In this document: positions 47,369 through 60,131 of the stretch, in pieces
Numbering within the stretch: position 1 is the first letter of the stretch
Layout: each line of letters begins with the position of its first letter
From: Coenobita brevimanus
Lineage: Eukaryota > Arthropoda > Malacostraca > Decapoda > Coenobitidae
Direction of reading: 5' to 3'
Assembly (NCBI GenBank): GCA_032717465.1
Contig: CM064748.1
Location: 8,040,807-8,104,806 of the forward strand
Length of the DNA stretch: 64,000 nt
Position numbers and translations under genes: made by a program
The notes under the pieces: generated by a model
Seen by the model: the letters and a program-made list of their open reading frames with translations, nothing else
Databases searched by the model: none
What the model was told of the DNA's origin: nothing

Positions 47369-47423
<55 letters not shown>

Positions 47424-47447
47424 CCACCATGGTCGTCACCACACGGA

Positions 47448-47518
<71 letters not shown>

Positions 47519-47944
47519 CACCATTTCCTCTGTCACTGAACGACTTTGTCCATTCCTTCGATGGTGGGAGAATAGCCATGATCATCACCTATGTTTTCAT
47601 TCATCCACCAGGCCAGGCAGTTATTTAGGAGGCATAATTATACAGTACAGTATTATTATGTAGGTGCAGTTGGGAACGGGACAAGACGCTATATAGTAGT
47701 GGGAATATTATTATTATTATTATTATTATTAATCGACCTTCACTTATGTCAGTAGCTTCTTACATGCTACCGAACGTAGATATAGCCACAGACACATGCC
47801 AGCATTCAACACATACCACATTATACGCACATACATACATACATACAGACAGACACATACAGTACAGTATACCAACACATTCATCCATACACAAAGATGA
47901 TGACGATGTTGGGCAAAGTCTATTCTCTCTCAAGAAACGAATGT
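46214..47944. other. H4-H2A convergent spacer, unit 2/3
   Basis: Homologous to 33232-34884. It holds an orphan H4-like promoter block (about 46961-47020, TATATAG at 47014-47020), (CTG)n, (GAT)n and (ATT)n. It also has two long (TA)n runs (about 47371-47420 and 47452-47518), created by a tandem duplication of the block AATCCACCATGGTCGTCACC plus its TA run. No gene was seen. Confidence 0.85.
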
Positions 47945-47960
47945 GGCTCCTAAAGGAGCC
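47945..47960 (-). terminator. H2A 3' stem-loop, unit 3
   Basis: Sense GGCTCCTTTAGGAGCC is a perfect 6-bp stem with a 4-base loop, 41 nt after the stop, followed by a GAGAGAGAA purine element. Confidence 0.9.
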
Positions 47961-48001
47961 GATGGAGGTGAAGAAGAAGAAGAAGGATTTCTTGGAAGTG
48001 T

Positions 48002-48373
48002 TTACTTCTTCTCCGTCTTCTTGGGGAGCAGCACAGCCTGGATGTTAGGCAGAACACCTCCCTGGGCGATGGTGACGCCAGAGAGGAGCTTGTTGAGCTC
48101 CTCGTCATTGCGGATAGCCAACTGCAGGTGACGGGGAATGATACGAGTCTTCTTGTTGTCACGGGCTGCGTTGCCAGCCAGCTCAAGCACTTCAGCTGCT
48201 AGGTACTCCATGACTGCAGCCAAGTAGAAGGGGGCACCAGCACCCACACGCTCGGCGTAGTTGCCTTTACGAAGGAGACGGTGGATCCCGCCGACAGGGA
48301 ACTGGAGCCCAGCCCTGCTAGATCGGGACTTGGACTTTCCCTTCACCTTGCCTCCCTTGCCACGTCCAGACAT
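48002..48373 (-). CDS. H2A: Histone H2A, unit 3 (variant residues)
   Basis: A 123-residue H2[11 protein letters not shown] is normal here, but FPVGRIHR reads FPVGGIHR (loss of an arginine in the first helix region that contacts DNA) and GAPVYL reads GAPFYL. The leader ends at GCGGGTGAT (48434-48442), the start-site target. SAT-2 separates it from its TATA box at 49159-49166 by about 0.7 kb. Confidence 0.97.
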   Translation of the reverse strand: MSGRGKGGKVKGKSKSRSSRAGLQFPVGGIHRLLRKGNYAERVGAGAPFYLAAVMEYLAAEVLELAGNAARDNKKTRIIPRHLQLAIRNDEELNKLLSGVTIAQGGVLPNIQAVLLPKKTEKK

Positions 48374-48442
48374 GGTAGTAGTATCGTCTTCGTCATCACT
48401 GGAGTAGGAAGACCTTCAGGAGAAGACTAATGCATCACCCGC

Positions 48443-49137
48443 AGTTGGTTGGTTGAATATTTTCCCCACAACATGGTGGGGAACAGGCAAACAGGAGAGC
48501 CCGTCAGGGAAAAATGCAAAAAACAGCTCCAATGAAGAAGCAAAGCACGGACAGCACTGGCGGACAGGGCAAGGGCGGCAGAGGAAGGGAACGAGGCGAT
48601 GATGGAGACAACAGCCCGATGATCGACGAGGCAAGGGGGAGAGAGAGCGATAGACTGCACGGCGCCAGATAAAAAGAGGTGCCGGCAAGCTCAGGTGAAA
48701 CCCCAAACGACTCGATGATGGTTGGCAGCCGGCTGCTCAGATGTTCGATGTTCGTAGAGGGCGGAGAGGGACGAGAGCTTGATGAACGAAACGGCGCCGA
48801 TGGTAAGGGTGCCGAGGCTCAGGATCAAAGCGTCCCGACTCCGCCCTCAACCCCCATTCACTCGCTCCAGCTCTCCACTGCAGCAGGTGAACGCACAATG
48901 GTCAGGCCCGATCCAGGTGATCACGAGAGCACAACCCCAGTCAAGGTATTGGCGGAGGGAGGGTGGTCGGCCAGGTAAAAGTGGGCGGACGAGCCTCAAC
49001 CTCCTGGTGAACTGACAGGGCACTCCCTTAGATGGAGGACAGGCCCGTTCCTCAGCTGAAACGACTGCAGTGGAGAGCTGGTCCCACCGGGAACAGCGGT
49101 GGAGGTGTTACCTCGGCGAGAGGTGGGCTGCGAGTGT
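48443..49137 (-). mobile_element. SAT-2: noncoding 0.7-kb element at the H2A start
   Basis: In sense orientation it starts in ACACTCGCAG after GCGGGTGAT (49138-49146). It ends with the family hairpins (ACGGGC..GCCTGT; CCCCAC/GTGGGG), AATATTC and a CAAC tail before GCGGGTGAT (48434-48442). It is full-length relative to SAT-1, with the same ends, no coding potential, and the same position relative to the H2A TATA box. This element, unlike SAT-1, still has the H2A TATA box directly upstream and could be transcribed from it. Confidence 0.82.
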
Positions 49138-49276
49138 ATCACCCGCCCGCGACCTTCCCTTAAATACCCGTCTTCCCGATCCGGCCCCATCCCACCCGCG
49201 AATAGGAATGAGGCAGAAGCCGGGCTGCGATCGGGCAGCAATCACATATAAGGATTTCAGCAAGCGCATCCCCCAT
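49138..49276. promoter_or_regulatory. H2A-H2B divergent promoter, unit 3, both starts occupied
   Basis: Only 139 bp. Toward H2A the TATA box is TATTTAAG (49166 to 49159, minus). Toward H2B it is CATATAAG (49245-49252). SAT-2 begins at the H2A start and element D at the H2B start, so one compact bidirectional promoter drives two retroelements in opposite directions. Confidence 0.87.
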
Positions 49277-49590
49277 TGGCTCTGGTGAACTCTTCGGTAT
49301 CGGCATTCCAAGTTCAACTTACTCCAGACGTCGTGCAGCTTACCATCTCGCCCGACTTCACGCTCTGAGGAAGTAACTCACGGTGCTAATTGCCCTAGTT
49401 CCACACGAGCCTGCGACAAGATCCTTCACTGCAAATACACCTTGCTTCACTGCATACCAGCCTTTCACGGTGTATCATCGCAGCCTCAGCACCCACGCCC
49501 CACGATTGTGTACCGGGGGACACACACTTGTGTGTTCCCGCCCTTTCGTGGGTTGCACCCCCCTCCTACTATCCTTCCTTTCGACCCTAG

Positions 49591-49796
49591 TGTCCCCCAG
49601 TGGTGGTACAAAGCTGAATCCTTAGGTTTTCTGGCGCAGGCCAGATACACGAGGGAGCCCCTTAGGCAGGGGAGGTTATAGGAAGCCACTGGGGTGGGTC
49701 AAACACTTGTTAGGGCGATAGGCAAGACCCTTCCAGGGGCAGTGGCAGGGCTATCACGACCTCCACTAGCGGGGGGATAGTCACCACCACTGTAGG
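49591..49796 (+). other. Diverged structured leader block of element D
   Basis: It keeps GGTTATAGGA (49674-49683) and an outer stem CAGTGG/CCACTG but has lost clear sequence identity elsewhere. It occupies the same place before ORF1 as the blocks in A, B and C. Confidence 0.5.
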
Positions 49797-49867
49797 TAGG
49801 CGCCTTCTTTTTTCTGAGTGCATGTGAGTGTGATTGGAGAGTGAAAGTGTGAGTGACGGCTGCCAAG

Positions 49868-52167
49868 ATGGCGAGCCGAGATGCAACCCCTACCTCTAAA
49901 GAATCGCTTGCCCCTCAACCTTCCCGTGACCCCAGACTCGCCAAGAAAAGAACACTTGAGACGGAGATTGCCACCCCTACCTCCGAGAACGCCGGTGGAC
50001 GAAAAGCAAGATTTGACAGCCCTGACAGACGCCAAGACCTCCCCCCCCATATCAACTTCACCATGGACTATGACGACACACCATCCAGCCAACAAAACGA
50101 CCCTGACCAGCACGACTCCCAGGACAATCATTACGTAGAAGACTCAGCCTCCGCCCCCCAAGACCCCGACGATGGCTTCACACTCGTTACCAACAAAAAG
50201 AAAGGAAAAAAACAGGCACAAAATTCCTCTGACCCACGCCCCACCTATCCCAATCACCAGCCTTCCAACCCCTCCCCCCACATCCAACCTCCCAGCTTTC
50301 CTCATCCCCAAACCTGACAACTTCTCTAACACCTATGAAGTAGTGACAGCCATTGAGAACTCCTACCCCAACCTTCAATTTAAAATGACAGCCACGAAAG
50401 CCCTAAATACTATCATAGTCCCCCTTAACACTGAGTCACTGGACATCTTAGAAAACGTTCACGAGTTAGAGGGCAAACCCGTGAAACTCATCAAACTTGA
50501 CCCCAACCTTGCCACAAAGAAACTTGTTGTTCAGCAGTACCCCCTTAACTTCCCCTTAGAGGCTATCCTCAATCACCATCAAGTCGAGGAAGACAAACGA
50601 TGTGATGCTAAAGGGGAGCCAACCAGACAAGTAATATCACCCTCCGTGGCCCAATTCCCGACTCAACCTAAAATCATGGGGCACATATGACCTCCGCCCC
50701 TACACCCCAGAACCCCTACGATGCTTTACTTGCCAGAGGTTTGGGCACCACCAGTCAACATGCAATCGCCCTCCCACCTGTGCCCTCTGCAGCGGTCGCC
50801 ACCCAACTCAACAATGCCTTGATAAATTCAAGGCAAAGCAAGCAGTCCAAGCCAAATGCCCCAACTGCCATGGCCAGCACCATGCTTGGAATAAAGCATG
50901 CCCAATCCGCAAAGCCATCATTAACAAAGGCATTAATAAAGGTCAGGGACGTGCGCAGGGGGGAGGCGGTGGCTCAACCGGTAGAGAGGTGGCGTGCGGT
51001 CCTAACGGACCCAGGTTCAAATCCCGGCTGGGGCAGGGAACAGTTTAAGGATTTGAATTTCATTAAATCAGGCTTTACTGATCTACCAGAAGACCCGCCG
51101 ACATGTCGTAAAAATACCCCCGCTAATACCAATACACCAGTCCTGTATGAGACAGCCCTAGCATGTATTCAATATGGACGGTGGGTGTTAGCGCCGAAGT
51201 GGTGACATGTAGAGGTGTATGGTATGTAGGAGGACTGCTGGGCCTTGATAGCAGGCTGTGAAGCCTATGCCCAGAGTCGGACACATAAAAAAAAAAAAAA
51301 AAATATCATCACCCCTGCCCCTTTAGGCACCTTTAAGTGGGGGCAACAGAACAAAGGCGCTAACCACCCCTCTCTTACTACAGGCAATTTCCCCCAATTG
51401 CCAACCCCAAGCAGGACTTCACCCAATACCCCCCCAACCCCCAGACCCCCCCCACTCACCCCCCAACCTCACCAACTGCCCCCCCTCCCTCACCTCCTTC
51501 TACCACCCTTAAACACGCCAGTACCCAAACTACTGCATCCACCCAAACCCAGACTCCACCACCAGCCACCCCTCAACCCTCACCCCCCCCCACCCTCAGT
51601 AGCCAAGACCTCATTCTCATCTCGAACACCATCGCCCAGGGCATAGCTGCCTATCTATCCACCTTGATAGGCAAACCAGTTCCCACCACCGACCTTACCA
51701 AAGTGCTCCATGACTCCATCCACTCCTTCCACAATCACTCCACTCCCCCCGACGCAAACACTGACAGCCCTCTACCCACATCAACACCAACACCTGTTGA
51801 GAACCACAACACCACTCTCACACACACACCCAAACAAAAGACAACACACAACACAACCTCCACACAACCACAATCAGACACTCCATCACACCACTCCAAA
51901 CACCCACAACACCAGCGCCGCAACAGAAGCAGACACCGACACTCCACAAACAGCTGGAAAAACACCTCCTCACACAGATCCCCATCAGCCACATCCCCCA
52001 CCAGAACACACCACGAGCCCCGCTCCTCCACACGTGAAAACATAGACACTAACATCTCGTCAAAATCACACTCACGCTCGCCAATTTCAAAACACACATC
52101 ACCGACACAAACGCCATCAGACACAGACACCCAAACACTAATATGGACAGACAACATGGACATGTAA
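49868..52167 (+). pseudogene. Element D ORF1 (Gag-like), frameshifted and SINE-interrupted
   Basis: ATG 49868 (MASRDATPTSKES). The domain NLPAFLIPKPDNFSNTYE to about 50690 is followed, after a frame change, by knuckle-coding sequence to about 50920. The first knuckle is altered: the text reads CFTCQRFGHHQSTC in a shifted frame. The tRNA-derived SINE interrupts the gene just after the third knuckle. The Gag frame resumes at about 51307 (PLGTFKWGQQNKG). The C-terminus is Pro/Thr/His-rich and ends at 52167, overlapping ORF2 by 25 bp. Confidence 0.82.
50958..51303 (+). mobile_element. tRNA-derived SINE inside element D ORF1
   Basis: The head has an RNA polymerase III A box TGGCTCAACCGG (50970-50981) and B box GGTTCAAATCC (51014-51024) at tRNA-like spacing. 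An unrelated body of about 250 bp and a 17-base A-run (51287-51303) follow. It interrupts the Gag frame between two segments contiguous in elements A and B. No clear target duplication was found. It is not a functional tRNA gene because it lacks an acceptor-stem match and continues into the body. Confidence 0.82.
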
Positions 52168-55100
52168 ACACTCCAACACCCTCCCCCCCACCTCCACAAT
52201 ATCCCCCAACCCCCCCTCACATTAAAATCCTTCAGTGGAACGCCCAGGGTGCGCAGAACAAGCGCTCCCTTCTAGAAGAAACAGCGCACAAAGACCAAAT
52301 TGATGTTATCCTCCTCCAAGAAACCCTCATCCCCGCCCATAAATCTATCAAAATTCGAGGCTTCACCTCCTTTACACTCCCCCATTCCCGAGGGGGCCCC
52401 CGGGGCTTAGCAATGTATATAAAAAACCACATCCCTAACAAACCCATTCACCCCCTGCCTGACTGCGGAGATGGCGTGGAAGTACAAGGACACTCCATCA
52501 CCCTTGCAACCACCCAATTACATTTATATAATATATATCGCCCCCCCAACGCACAGCTAAACCTGGACGAGGTCCTTGCCACATCAATAACAGATCATGT
52601 GCTACTTGGAGGTGACCTTAATGCCCACCATCCACGTCTTGGCTCCAGGAACACCAATCCAACAGGGCGCCACATCATAACCGCATTAGATAATACCCCC
52701 GAAATATCTCTTTTAAATGACCCTCAATCTCCCACTCACTTGAGAGGGGTCAGATTAGACCTTACCATGATTACTACTAACATTGCAAACTTAGCTAAAT
52801 GGGAAATACACCCCTCCCTTGCTTCAGACCATCACGCAATCCTCTGCTCTGTTAATCTTGCTAAGCTCCCCAAACCCCCCAACCTCCCACCCAAATGGAA
52901 TGTTAAAAAGCCGACTGGGCCCACTTCACCTCTATATTAGAAGACTCCTGCAACATCAACCCCCCCATTGACCTCGAGGAACATGCGACCCTCATTACCA
53001 ATGCTTTCCACACTGCAGCCACTCAAGCCATACCCACCACCAGCCCCCCCAAACACCTACACCGTGATTATTGGTATTATTGCGACAGGGTCAGAGAACT
53101 AAATAAAAGATTAAACAGGGCCAAGAAAATACATAGAGCAAACCCCACCCCTGAAAGCCTAAGTTACTTACAGTCGGTAATCAGACACTCCATAGATGAG
53201 AAAAACTCCCTTAAGGAGCAAAAATGGCTAGAGTGGTGCCAGACATTGGGAGCTCATTCAACAACAAGCAGTATATGGAGAAAATTAAAGGCATTTTCTA
53301 ACCCCCGCCCCCCGACACGCCCTGACCCACAAGGAGAGGCAGAACGTTTAGCTGACAACTTTGCACAGAGAACCTCCCCAAATCAACTGCCACTACTAAC
53401 GAGGCAAACTCAAGACACACTACACCCCGTAAGAGAACAGCTGATTAGAGAAAGCCAGAATACACCTTCCCCCTCTGATCAAAACTTCACCCTAGATGAG
53501 CTAAACAGGGCCTTAAAAACAAGCACAGACACAGCCCCTGGAGCAGATGGAATTACATATTCCATGATTTATCATGCGGGGAACACTGCTAAAACAGCCT
53601 TTCTGGACCTCATCAATCACTCGTGGCATTTAGGCATTATTCCATCTCAATGGAAGGAGGCTATAATCCATCCCATCCCCAAGCCTCTCGATCCCACCAC
53701 CTACAGACCCATCTCTCTTCTTAGTTGTCTCTGCAAAACCACCGAAAGAATGGTTAAAAGCCGCCTTGACTGGGTCACCCCATCACCACATAGCCACATC
53801 TTCGCCTTCACAAAAGGCAAGGGCACAGCTGAATGCCTTAGCTCATTTTTATCAGAGCTCAGGGAGGTAAAGGCCTAGCCATTTTCATAGACCTGGAAAA
53901 AGCTTTTGAGCTGGCATGTCCCGAGGCCATCCTTGCCACCCTTGCAAGCAAGGGTGTTAAGGGTCGCCTTCTGCGCTGGCTTGAAAGCTTTTTCTCAGGT
54001 CGCAAGGCCAAAGTCAGGTTCCAAGGCCATCTTTCAGAAGCATATAATCACACAAATGGCACTCCACAAGGAAGCATCATAAGCCCCACCCTTTTTAACA
54101 CATTAATTGAATGCCTCCTTTATCTCGACCTGGGCCAAGAAGCCCGCCTTCTGTGTTATGCTGATGATATAACTCTAGTAATATATGGGGGGCGCTACTC
54201 ACAGAAAGCGCAAAAAGCACTCGACATCCTGCATAAAAAATGTAGAGAATTAGGCCTGAAAATAAATCCACTCAAAACTAAGGCCCTCCCCATCAAAATT
54301 CCAACCCCACCAAAACAGCTGTTCCTCGGTAACTCTCTTATAGAGTACGTCAACACCCACCGGTACCTAGGGGTATACATGGACAGAAACCTCACCTTTG
54401 ACACAGAAATAAAATACCTCCGAGATATCACCAAATTACGCCTCAACGCCCTTAGATCTTTAGCTGGCAAAGGTGAAGGAGCTTCATTTAAAGTCTTACG
54501 TCTTTTCTATATTCAGGCAATAAGATCTATTATTGATTACGCAGCGCCTGCCTTACCCACCATCAACCCAAAATTAGCCGACAAACTGGAGGTTATACAG
54601 AATGAGGCACTAAGAATTATGACGGGATCACCAATGTGGACACGGCTTTGCAACCTCAGAATGGAATGCAACATCGAATCTATTAACATCAGAATCAAAG
54701 CAAGAGTCGCTAGCTTGGCAGCCAAGCTTACACGTAAAAACTCCCCCCTCCCCCTTACAACACGATTAAAGGCGGCTGCTAACCTACACCCCGACGTCCT
54801 AAACAACACCTGGAGTCACTGCGCCGCAAAAGCCATTCACTCCTTTAACCTAAATCCCATCATAAATCTCCCCCCAGATGAACCAAGTGTAGCGTATCAT
54901 CCCCGCCCTCCTTGGGATCCCCCCCTATTCAATCTTATCATTACAAGCTCTCCCCCTAAAGCCCTCACTCCCATACAACAATTACGCCAAGAGAGCTTAA
55001 TGCAAATTGCCTCCCTCACCTCCCCCAACTCATCAACATACTATACAGACGGCTCTGTGAATAACAATAAAGCAGGTGCGGCAGTCGTATGCCAAGAACA

Positions 55101-55911
55101 CTCATTTGGCCTGCGTGTATCAGATGGAGCCTCTACACTCCAGACTGAATTAATTGCAATTCTTACCGCCATGGACGATGCCCTACACATCAACCCAACA
55201 TCCCATACAATCATCCATACAGACTCCGCCAGCGCAATACAAACGCTAAGAAAACAGGAGCCATCTGATAACACTCATTTAATTACTGACATAATCGCCA
55301 CCGCGCAAGAAATACGAGATGCTGGCGGAACTATAACAATTAATTGGATACCCAGCCATGTAGGTATCAAAGGGAATGAATTAGCAGACCAACTAGCCAA
55401 AGAAGCCACGGAATATTCACACGTTCAGGTTGACATAACACCGAGCCTCACTCAGATCAAAAGAACAATTAAAATGCAGGCAGCAACAATCAACCGCTCA
55501 GAACACGAGCATCAAGTCCAGGCGGGCTCCCCTTCTGCAATATGGTATGCTGCCGCTACAAAATATGAGCCAATAAATGCTATTAACAAATTCAAAAGCA
55601 GAACACCTAAAAATATATGCCTCCGCTTGGAATATAAGTGTAAAGCCCATATACTCACAAATGAGGCACAACCCAGCACGTGTGAAAACTGCAACACTGA
55701 TACCCCATTCCCGTTTCTCCACTATATTCTCGGCTGCCGAAACACCAATAAATTTAACAGACCTGTCAATCTCCCCAACCCAGATACGCCCCGCATAAAT
55801 ACGGCAGCCAGCCCCGAGGAGACACTTAAACAAGCAGCTGCTGCAGTGATTGCTAATACACCCATAACAACCCTAGCAAACATCACTGCACACTTCCCCC
55901 CACCCTTTTAA
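52143..55911 (+). pseudogene. Element D ORF2: endonuclease, reverse transcriptase, RNase H (nearly intact)
   Basis: ATG 52143 overlaps the ORF1 end. The endonuclease (residues about 28-240) runs KILQWNAQGAQNKRSLLEE, LLQETLI, GGDLNAHH and SDHHAI, all catalytic residues present. There is a frame change near 52905 and another near 53865 at a G-run. The reverse transcriptase has NGTPQGSIISPTLF and YADD (about 54158); the frame is then open to 55911. RNase H begins YYTDGSVNNNKAG (about residue 965), with HTDSASAIQ and GNELADQLAKEA. The C-terminal zinc motif is CENCNTDTPFPFLHYILGC. This is the best preserved ORF2 among the start-site elements. Confidence 0.88.
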
Positions 55912-56304
55912 AATCACTCAGTCAGGCAGCCACAACTGTCTCAGTCACCATGCCCCCTTCCATACGGTTCAGGTACCGTTAATCCCCGCTAATCCCCGCG
56001 CCTAACGGTCACCTGGTCACCTGTTCCATTATACCCTCCCACTCTAAAATCACTCCTGTGTTTGTGCCTGCATGCGCGGATGTTTTTATACATCAACGTG
56101 TGCAGGCATATGATGCACCTGTGAGCTATCTATAAAAAAAAAAAAAAAAAAAAAAAAAGGCCATACAGAACCACCACGGTGGTTTCTTTCCCCACAAAAA
56201 CAGCCCACACAACCAACAAAGAAAACCAGTCAAAAAACCACCGAATGGGCTAATGTAAGGCCCGGCCCACCCCATAGGGAGGAAATCGTCAACGAACGAA
56301 CGAA
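55912..56304 (+). other. Element D 3' UTR, hairpins and ACGA tail
   Basis: About 390 nt with an A-run (56134-56158), hairpin 1 GGGC..GCCC near 56247-56265 and a weakened hairpin 2, then GGAAATCGTC and (ACGA)n. It is shorter and more diverged than the ends of B and CSD-1 but has the same order. Confidence 0.75.
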
Positions 56305-56376
56305 CGCGTCCCCCATGTCGACTCAGTCTCTCACTCGCTCCCGCACCGTGCACATACCGTCTGACTCGGCGACGCC

Positions 56377-56748
56377 ATGCCACCCAAGACCTCCGGAAAG
56401 GCTGCTAAGAAGGCTGGCAAGGCCCAGAAGGCCATTGCCAAGGGAGACAAGAAGAAGAAGCGTAGGAGGAAGGAGAGCTACAGCATCTACATCTACAAAG
56501 TGCTCAAGCAGGTCCACCCTGACACCGGCGTTTCCTCCAAGGCGATGTCTATCATGAACTCTTTCGTGAATGACATCTTCGAGCGCATTGCTGCAGAGGC
56601 TTCACGCCTGGCACACTACAACAAGCGTTCAACCATCACCAGCCGGGAGATCCAGACGGCCGTCAGGCTGCTCCTCCCTGGCGAGCTGGCCAAGCACGCC
56701 GTGTCTGAAGGCACCAAGGCTGTCACCAAGTACACCTCCTCAAAGTAG
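56377..56748 (+). CDS. H2B: Histone H2B, unit 3
   Basis: 123 residues with the expected crustacean sequence ([57 protein letters not shown]). No unusual residue was seen, unlike unit 1. The leader starts at the H2B target CGCGTCCCCCAT (56305-56316). Element D separates the gene from its TATA box at 49245, so expression is doubtful although the protein is intact. Confidence 0.98.
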   Translation: MPPKTSGKAAKKAGKAQKAIAKGDKKKKRRRKESYSIYIYKVLKQVHPDTGVSSKAMSIMNSFVNDIFERIAAEASRLAHYNKRSTITSREIQTAVRLLLPGELAKHAVSEGTKAVTKYTSSK

Positions 56749-56781
56749 AGAGGTTACGCTCTTGGCCATTTCAACATTTCC

Positions 56782-56797
56782 GGCTCCAATCGGAGCC
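56782..56797 (+). terminator. H2B 3' stem-loop, unit 3
   Basis: GGCTCCAATCGGAGCC is a perfect 6-bp stem with loop AATC, 34 nt after the stop, and AAAAAGGGGAAAGACAG downstream could act as the purine element. Confidence 0.78.
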
Positions 56798-58461
56798 ACA
56801 AGATTCTCGATAAAAAGGGGAAAGACAGACTTACAAATTATCCTCTCAGGAACTCTGGTTTATCGACCTTTTTCTCTCTCCCTCTATCTCTCTCTCTCTC
56901 TCTCTCGCTTTCTTTTTTCCCTTCATGTCTTTCTTCCTTTTCTTTTCTCCCTTCATGTCTTTCTTTCTTTCTTCCTTTTCCGCAACGGTGGTTTGGGATG
57001 GGCACGTAGGCACAATCGAAATGTTTTGAACTAGGGTTGGGGGTTAAAACAATACAGTCAAAATAAAAGAGTAAATATGGGCGTGCGCGCCTTCTTATTC
57101 ATCTGGAGAACCAACAACAACAACAACGTACCGTCGCCCCAAGAAGTGACGGCACAGTTTCAGATTGCTTCGGTCACTCTCCACTGCCATACGTTCTATG
57201 AAAACAGTGAATATAAGGTAAACATTCAATGCCTTCATCACGTCATGCCAAATAACGTATATATTATATCGCGAAAATAATGATGTAAAATGAATAACAG
57301 GAGGCAGTGATATATTAGATGGTAACACTTAGTTATCTTTCCCGATTTGAATGAATGTGAAATGTATTAACTTCGCGCGCGGTGGCCAGTACGCCTATAA
57401 CTCCCAGTCACTTTTTTTTTTTTTTTTTCTAAATAAACTCTAATGTCCTGCTCAACAGAAAATGCTTATTTGGAAGTTTTGAACTCAATGATTTGTTTAT
57501 GAACCTCTGCATTTTATTACTCTTGCGAATCGATTATGCACTGAGGATATCAGACACTGACAGAAGGTAGCATTCTCCAAGGAGCTCCGACTCTGATGTA
57601 CGGTAGGCCTTTTTTTTTTTTTTTTTTTTTTCCCCACCGATAGCCCTCTGTCTTAGATGAAATAATCCTGAGATTTTTCTTCATGGGAAACTGGCCAAAG
57701 GCAGTGTAATAACTGCATGTCCTTGAATGAATGTTATCTCCTTTCGTGCGTGTTGATCGAAACATTGAAAATAGCTTACTGGCTTACGCCTCCTTCCCTC
57801 TTTCTGTCGTCGTCCATGGAGACATTGGAAACGGAAATAAATGACTTGAAATTATTCCCTAGTATTTTAACGGAAATTATTTTATAACTAATAATTAATC
57901 ATTTCCAATGTTTATTGAAGCTCCCTTTGGTTCAGTCTTACGCTACCCAAAAATCACTGCCTGTTACCATGCTAGATTTGAACGCCACAAAATCATTATT
58001 CCCGACTCACCCTGAGCGACAGTTGTGAAACATCAATTAGTTCCGTTTACGAATTCCTATTATCGTAACTAACCAACTGCTTCCTACAATAATTTGGAAA
58101 TATACAGATAACTGGCCATGGATTTATTGTTTTTTGTAACAATTTTACGTATTAGGTTTCACCTCGTACAGATATAAGGAAGAGTATGGACACTATCGCT
58201 GACCGAAAACTTCTGGATACTCCGCCGGCACTTCTTAGGCCGACTGTACCAACCCACACACTCAACAGGCGTACAGTAAATACAGGCATGACATCGTATC
58301 ATGCATATTCATGTCAGTCTACAATCTGTACGTACATACACCAACACATGTGCACAAATACATTTATACTGTGTACGCAGTGACCTACACATGTACGTAC
58401 ACACTAAGTCATGCTCACATACACACAAGCCCTCATACCTCCGTACACACAGACATACATG

Positions 58462-58498
<37 letters not shown>

Positions 58499-58924
58499 AC
58501 AGTATAAACATACAACATTCATACATACATACATACATACACACGCTCAACTGCAGGTAAAAATCTTTTTTTTTTCTTTTTTTTCCTCAGTATATTAACG
58601 GAAGGATTTAACGTGCGTTCGTGGCCACTGTCAAACCTTCATAACGGGTACAGAGAGTCTCCTAATATGCAGCGGGAATGCCTTTCTCCTTGTTCAAACC
58701 TGTGTACGTTTATGAGGGCGTGACTGAATCGATCAGGAAGTAAACGAAACAGGCAAATAACGACAACAAAAACTGCGACGTTAACAACAGATCAACAAAA
58801 GAAATAAACGAATAGGCAAGTTGCCCCTCCGCCCCCCCCCCCCCCACAAAAAGGAAATGAATGATTGAAAAAAGGATGAATGAATGAATGCATGTATGTA
58901 ACTATATAAGTACAGTTCATTCGT

Positions 58925-58964
<40 letters not shown>

Positions 58965-59392
58965 TCATACGTCCGTACACATAGACATACATGCTCACAA
59001 AGACACACAAATACATAGGTACAGTATAAACATAGACACACGAGCACAACTGCAGCAGGCGAAAATCGATGGGTTCAGTTTTTTTTTTTTTTTTTTTCCA
59101 GCATAGTAACTGAAGGATTCACCGTGCGTTCATGACGGATATAGAGAGCATCTCCTAATATGCAGCGGGAATGACTTTCTCGTTGTGCAAACCTGTGTAC
59201 CTTTATGAGGGCGTGAGTGAATCAATGAGTAAGTAAAAGAAACAGGCAAATAACGAAAATAAAAACTGCGACGTGAACAACAGATCAATAAAAGAAATAA
59301 ACGAATAGGCAAGTATTTCCCCCCCCCTTCAAAAAAAAAAAATTAAAAAAAAAAAGAATGAATGCATGCATGTAGGTAAGTAATGGAGTTCA

Positions 59393-59428
<36 letters not shown>

Positions 59429-59499
59429 GAAAAGCAAGAGCTGATATATGGAAACCTAAACTGAGGGTCTGTCATCATCTCTCTTTGAAAAAGGGTTTT
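56798..59499. other. H2B-H3 convergent spacer, unit 3
   Basis: Near-identical to 9193-11924, with differences mostly in homopolymer and CA/TG microsatellite lengths. No gene was seen. The small ORFs are microsatellite translations. Confidence 0.85.
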
Positions 59500-59515
59500 G
59501 GCCCTGAAAAGGGCC
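59500..59515 (-). terminator. H3 3' stem-loop, unit 3
   Basis: Sense GGCCCTTTTCAGGGCC, identical to unit 1, with the CAAAGAGAGATGA element downstream. Confidence 0.93.
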
Positions 59516-59551
59516 GAGATTTCTTTCGATCGAGGTGAGGGGCCTCTCGCC

Positions 59552-60082
<531 letters not shown>

Positions 60083-60131
60083 TTAGGGGTCATGCCAAAC
60101 TGGCATAGACAGACTAACGAGGAGGCGGGTA

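Larger units (their letters stand above)
49277..56304 (+). mobile_element. Non-LTR retrotransposon D, full-length, at the H2B start
   Basis: A 7.0-kb element starting after CGCATCCCCCAT (49265-49276) and ending in an (ACGA)n tail before CGCGTCCCCCAT (56305-56316), a 12-bp duplication with one change. It belongs to the ACGA-tail family with element B. It contains leader, ORF1 (with a SINE insertion), ORF2 and a 3' UTR with hairpins near 56240-56276. The endonuclease, reverse transcriptase and RNase H motifs are all present and ORF2 has very few frame breaks. Confidence 0.93.

Noticed and set aside
50961..51035. tRNA gene
   Set aside because: A and B boxes are present but the sequence continues into a SINE body with an A tail, and no acceptor stem closes.
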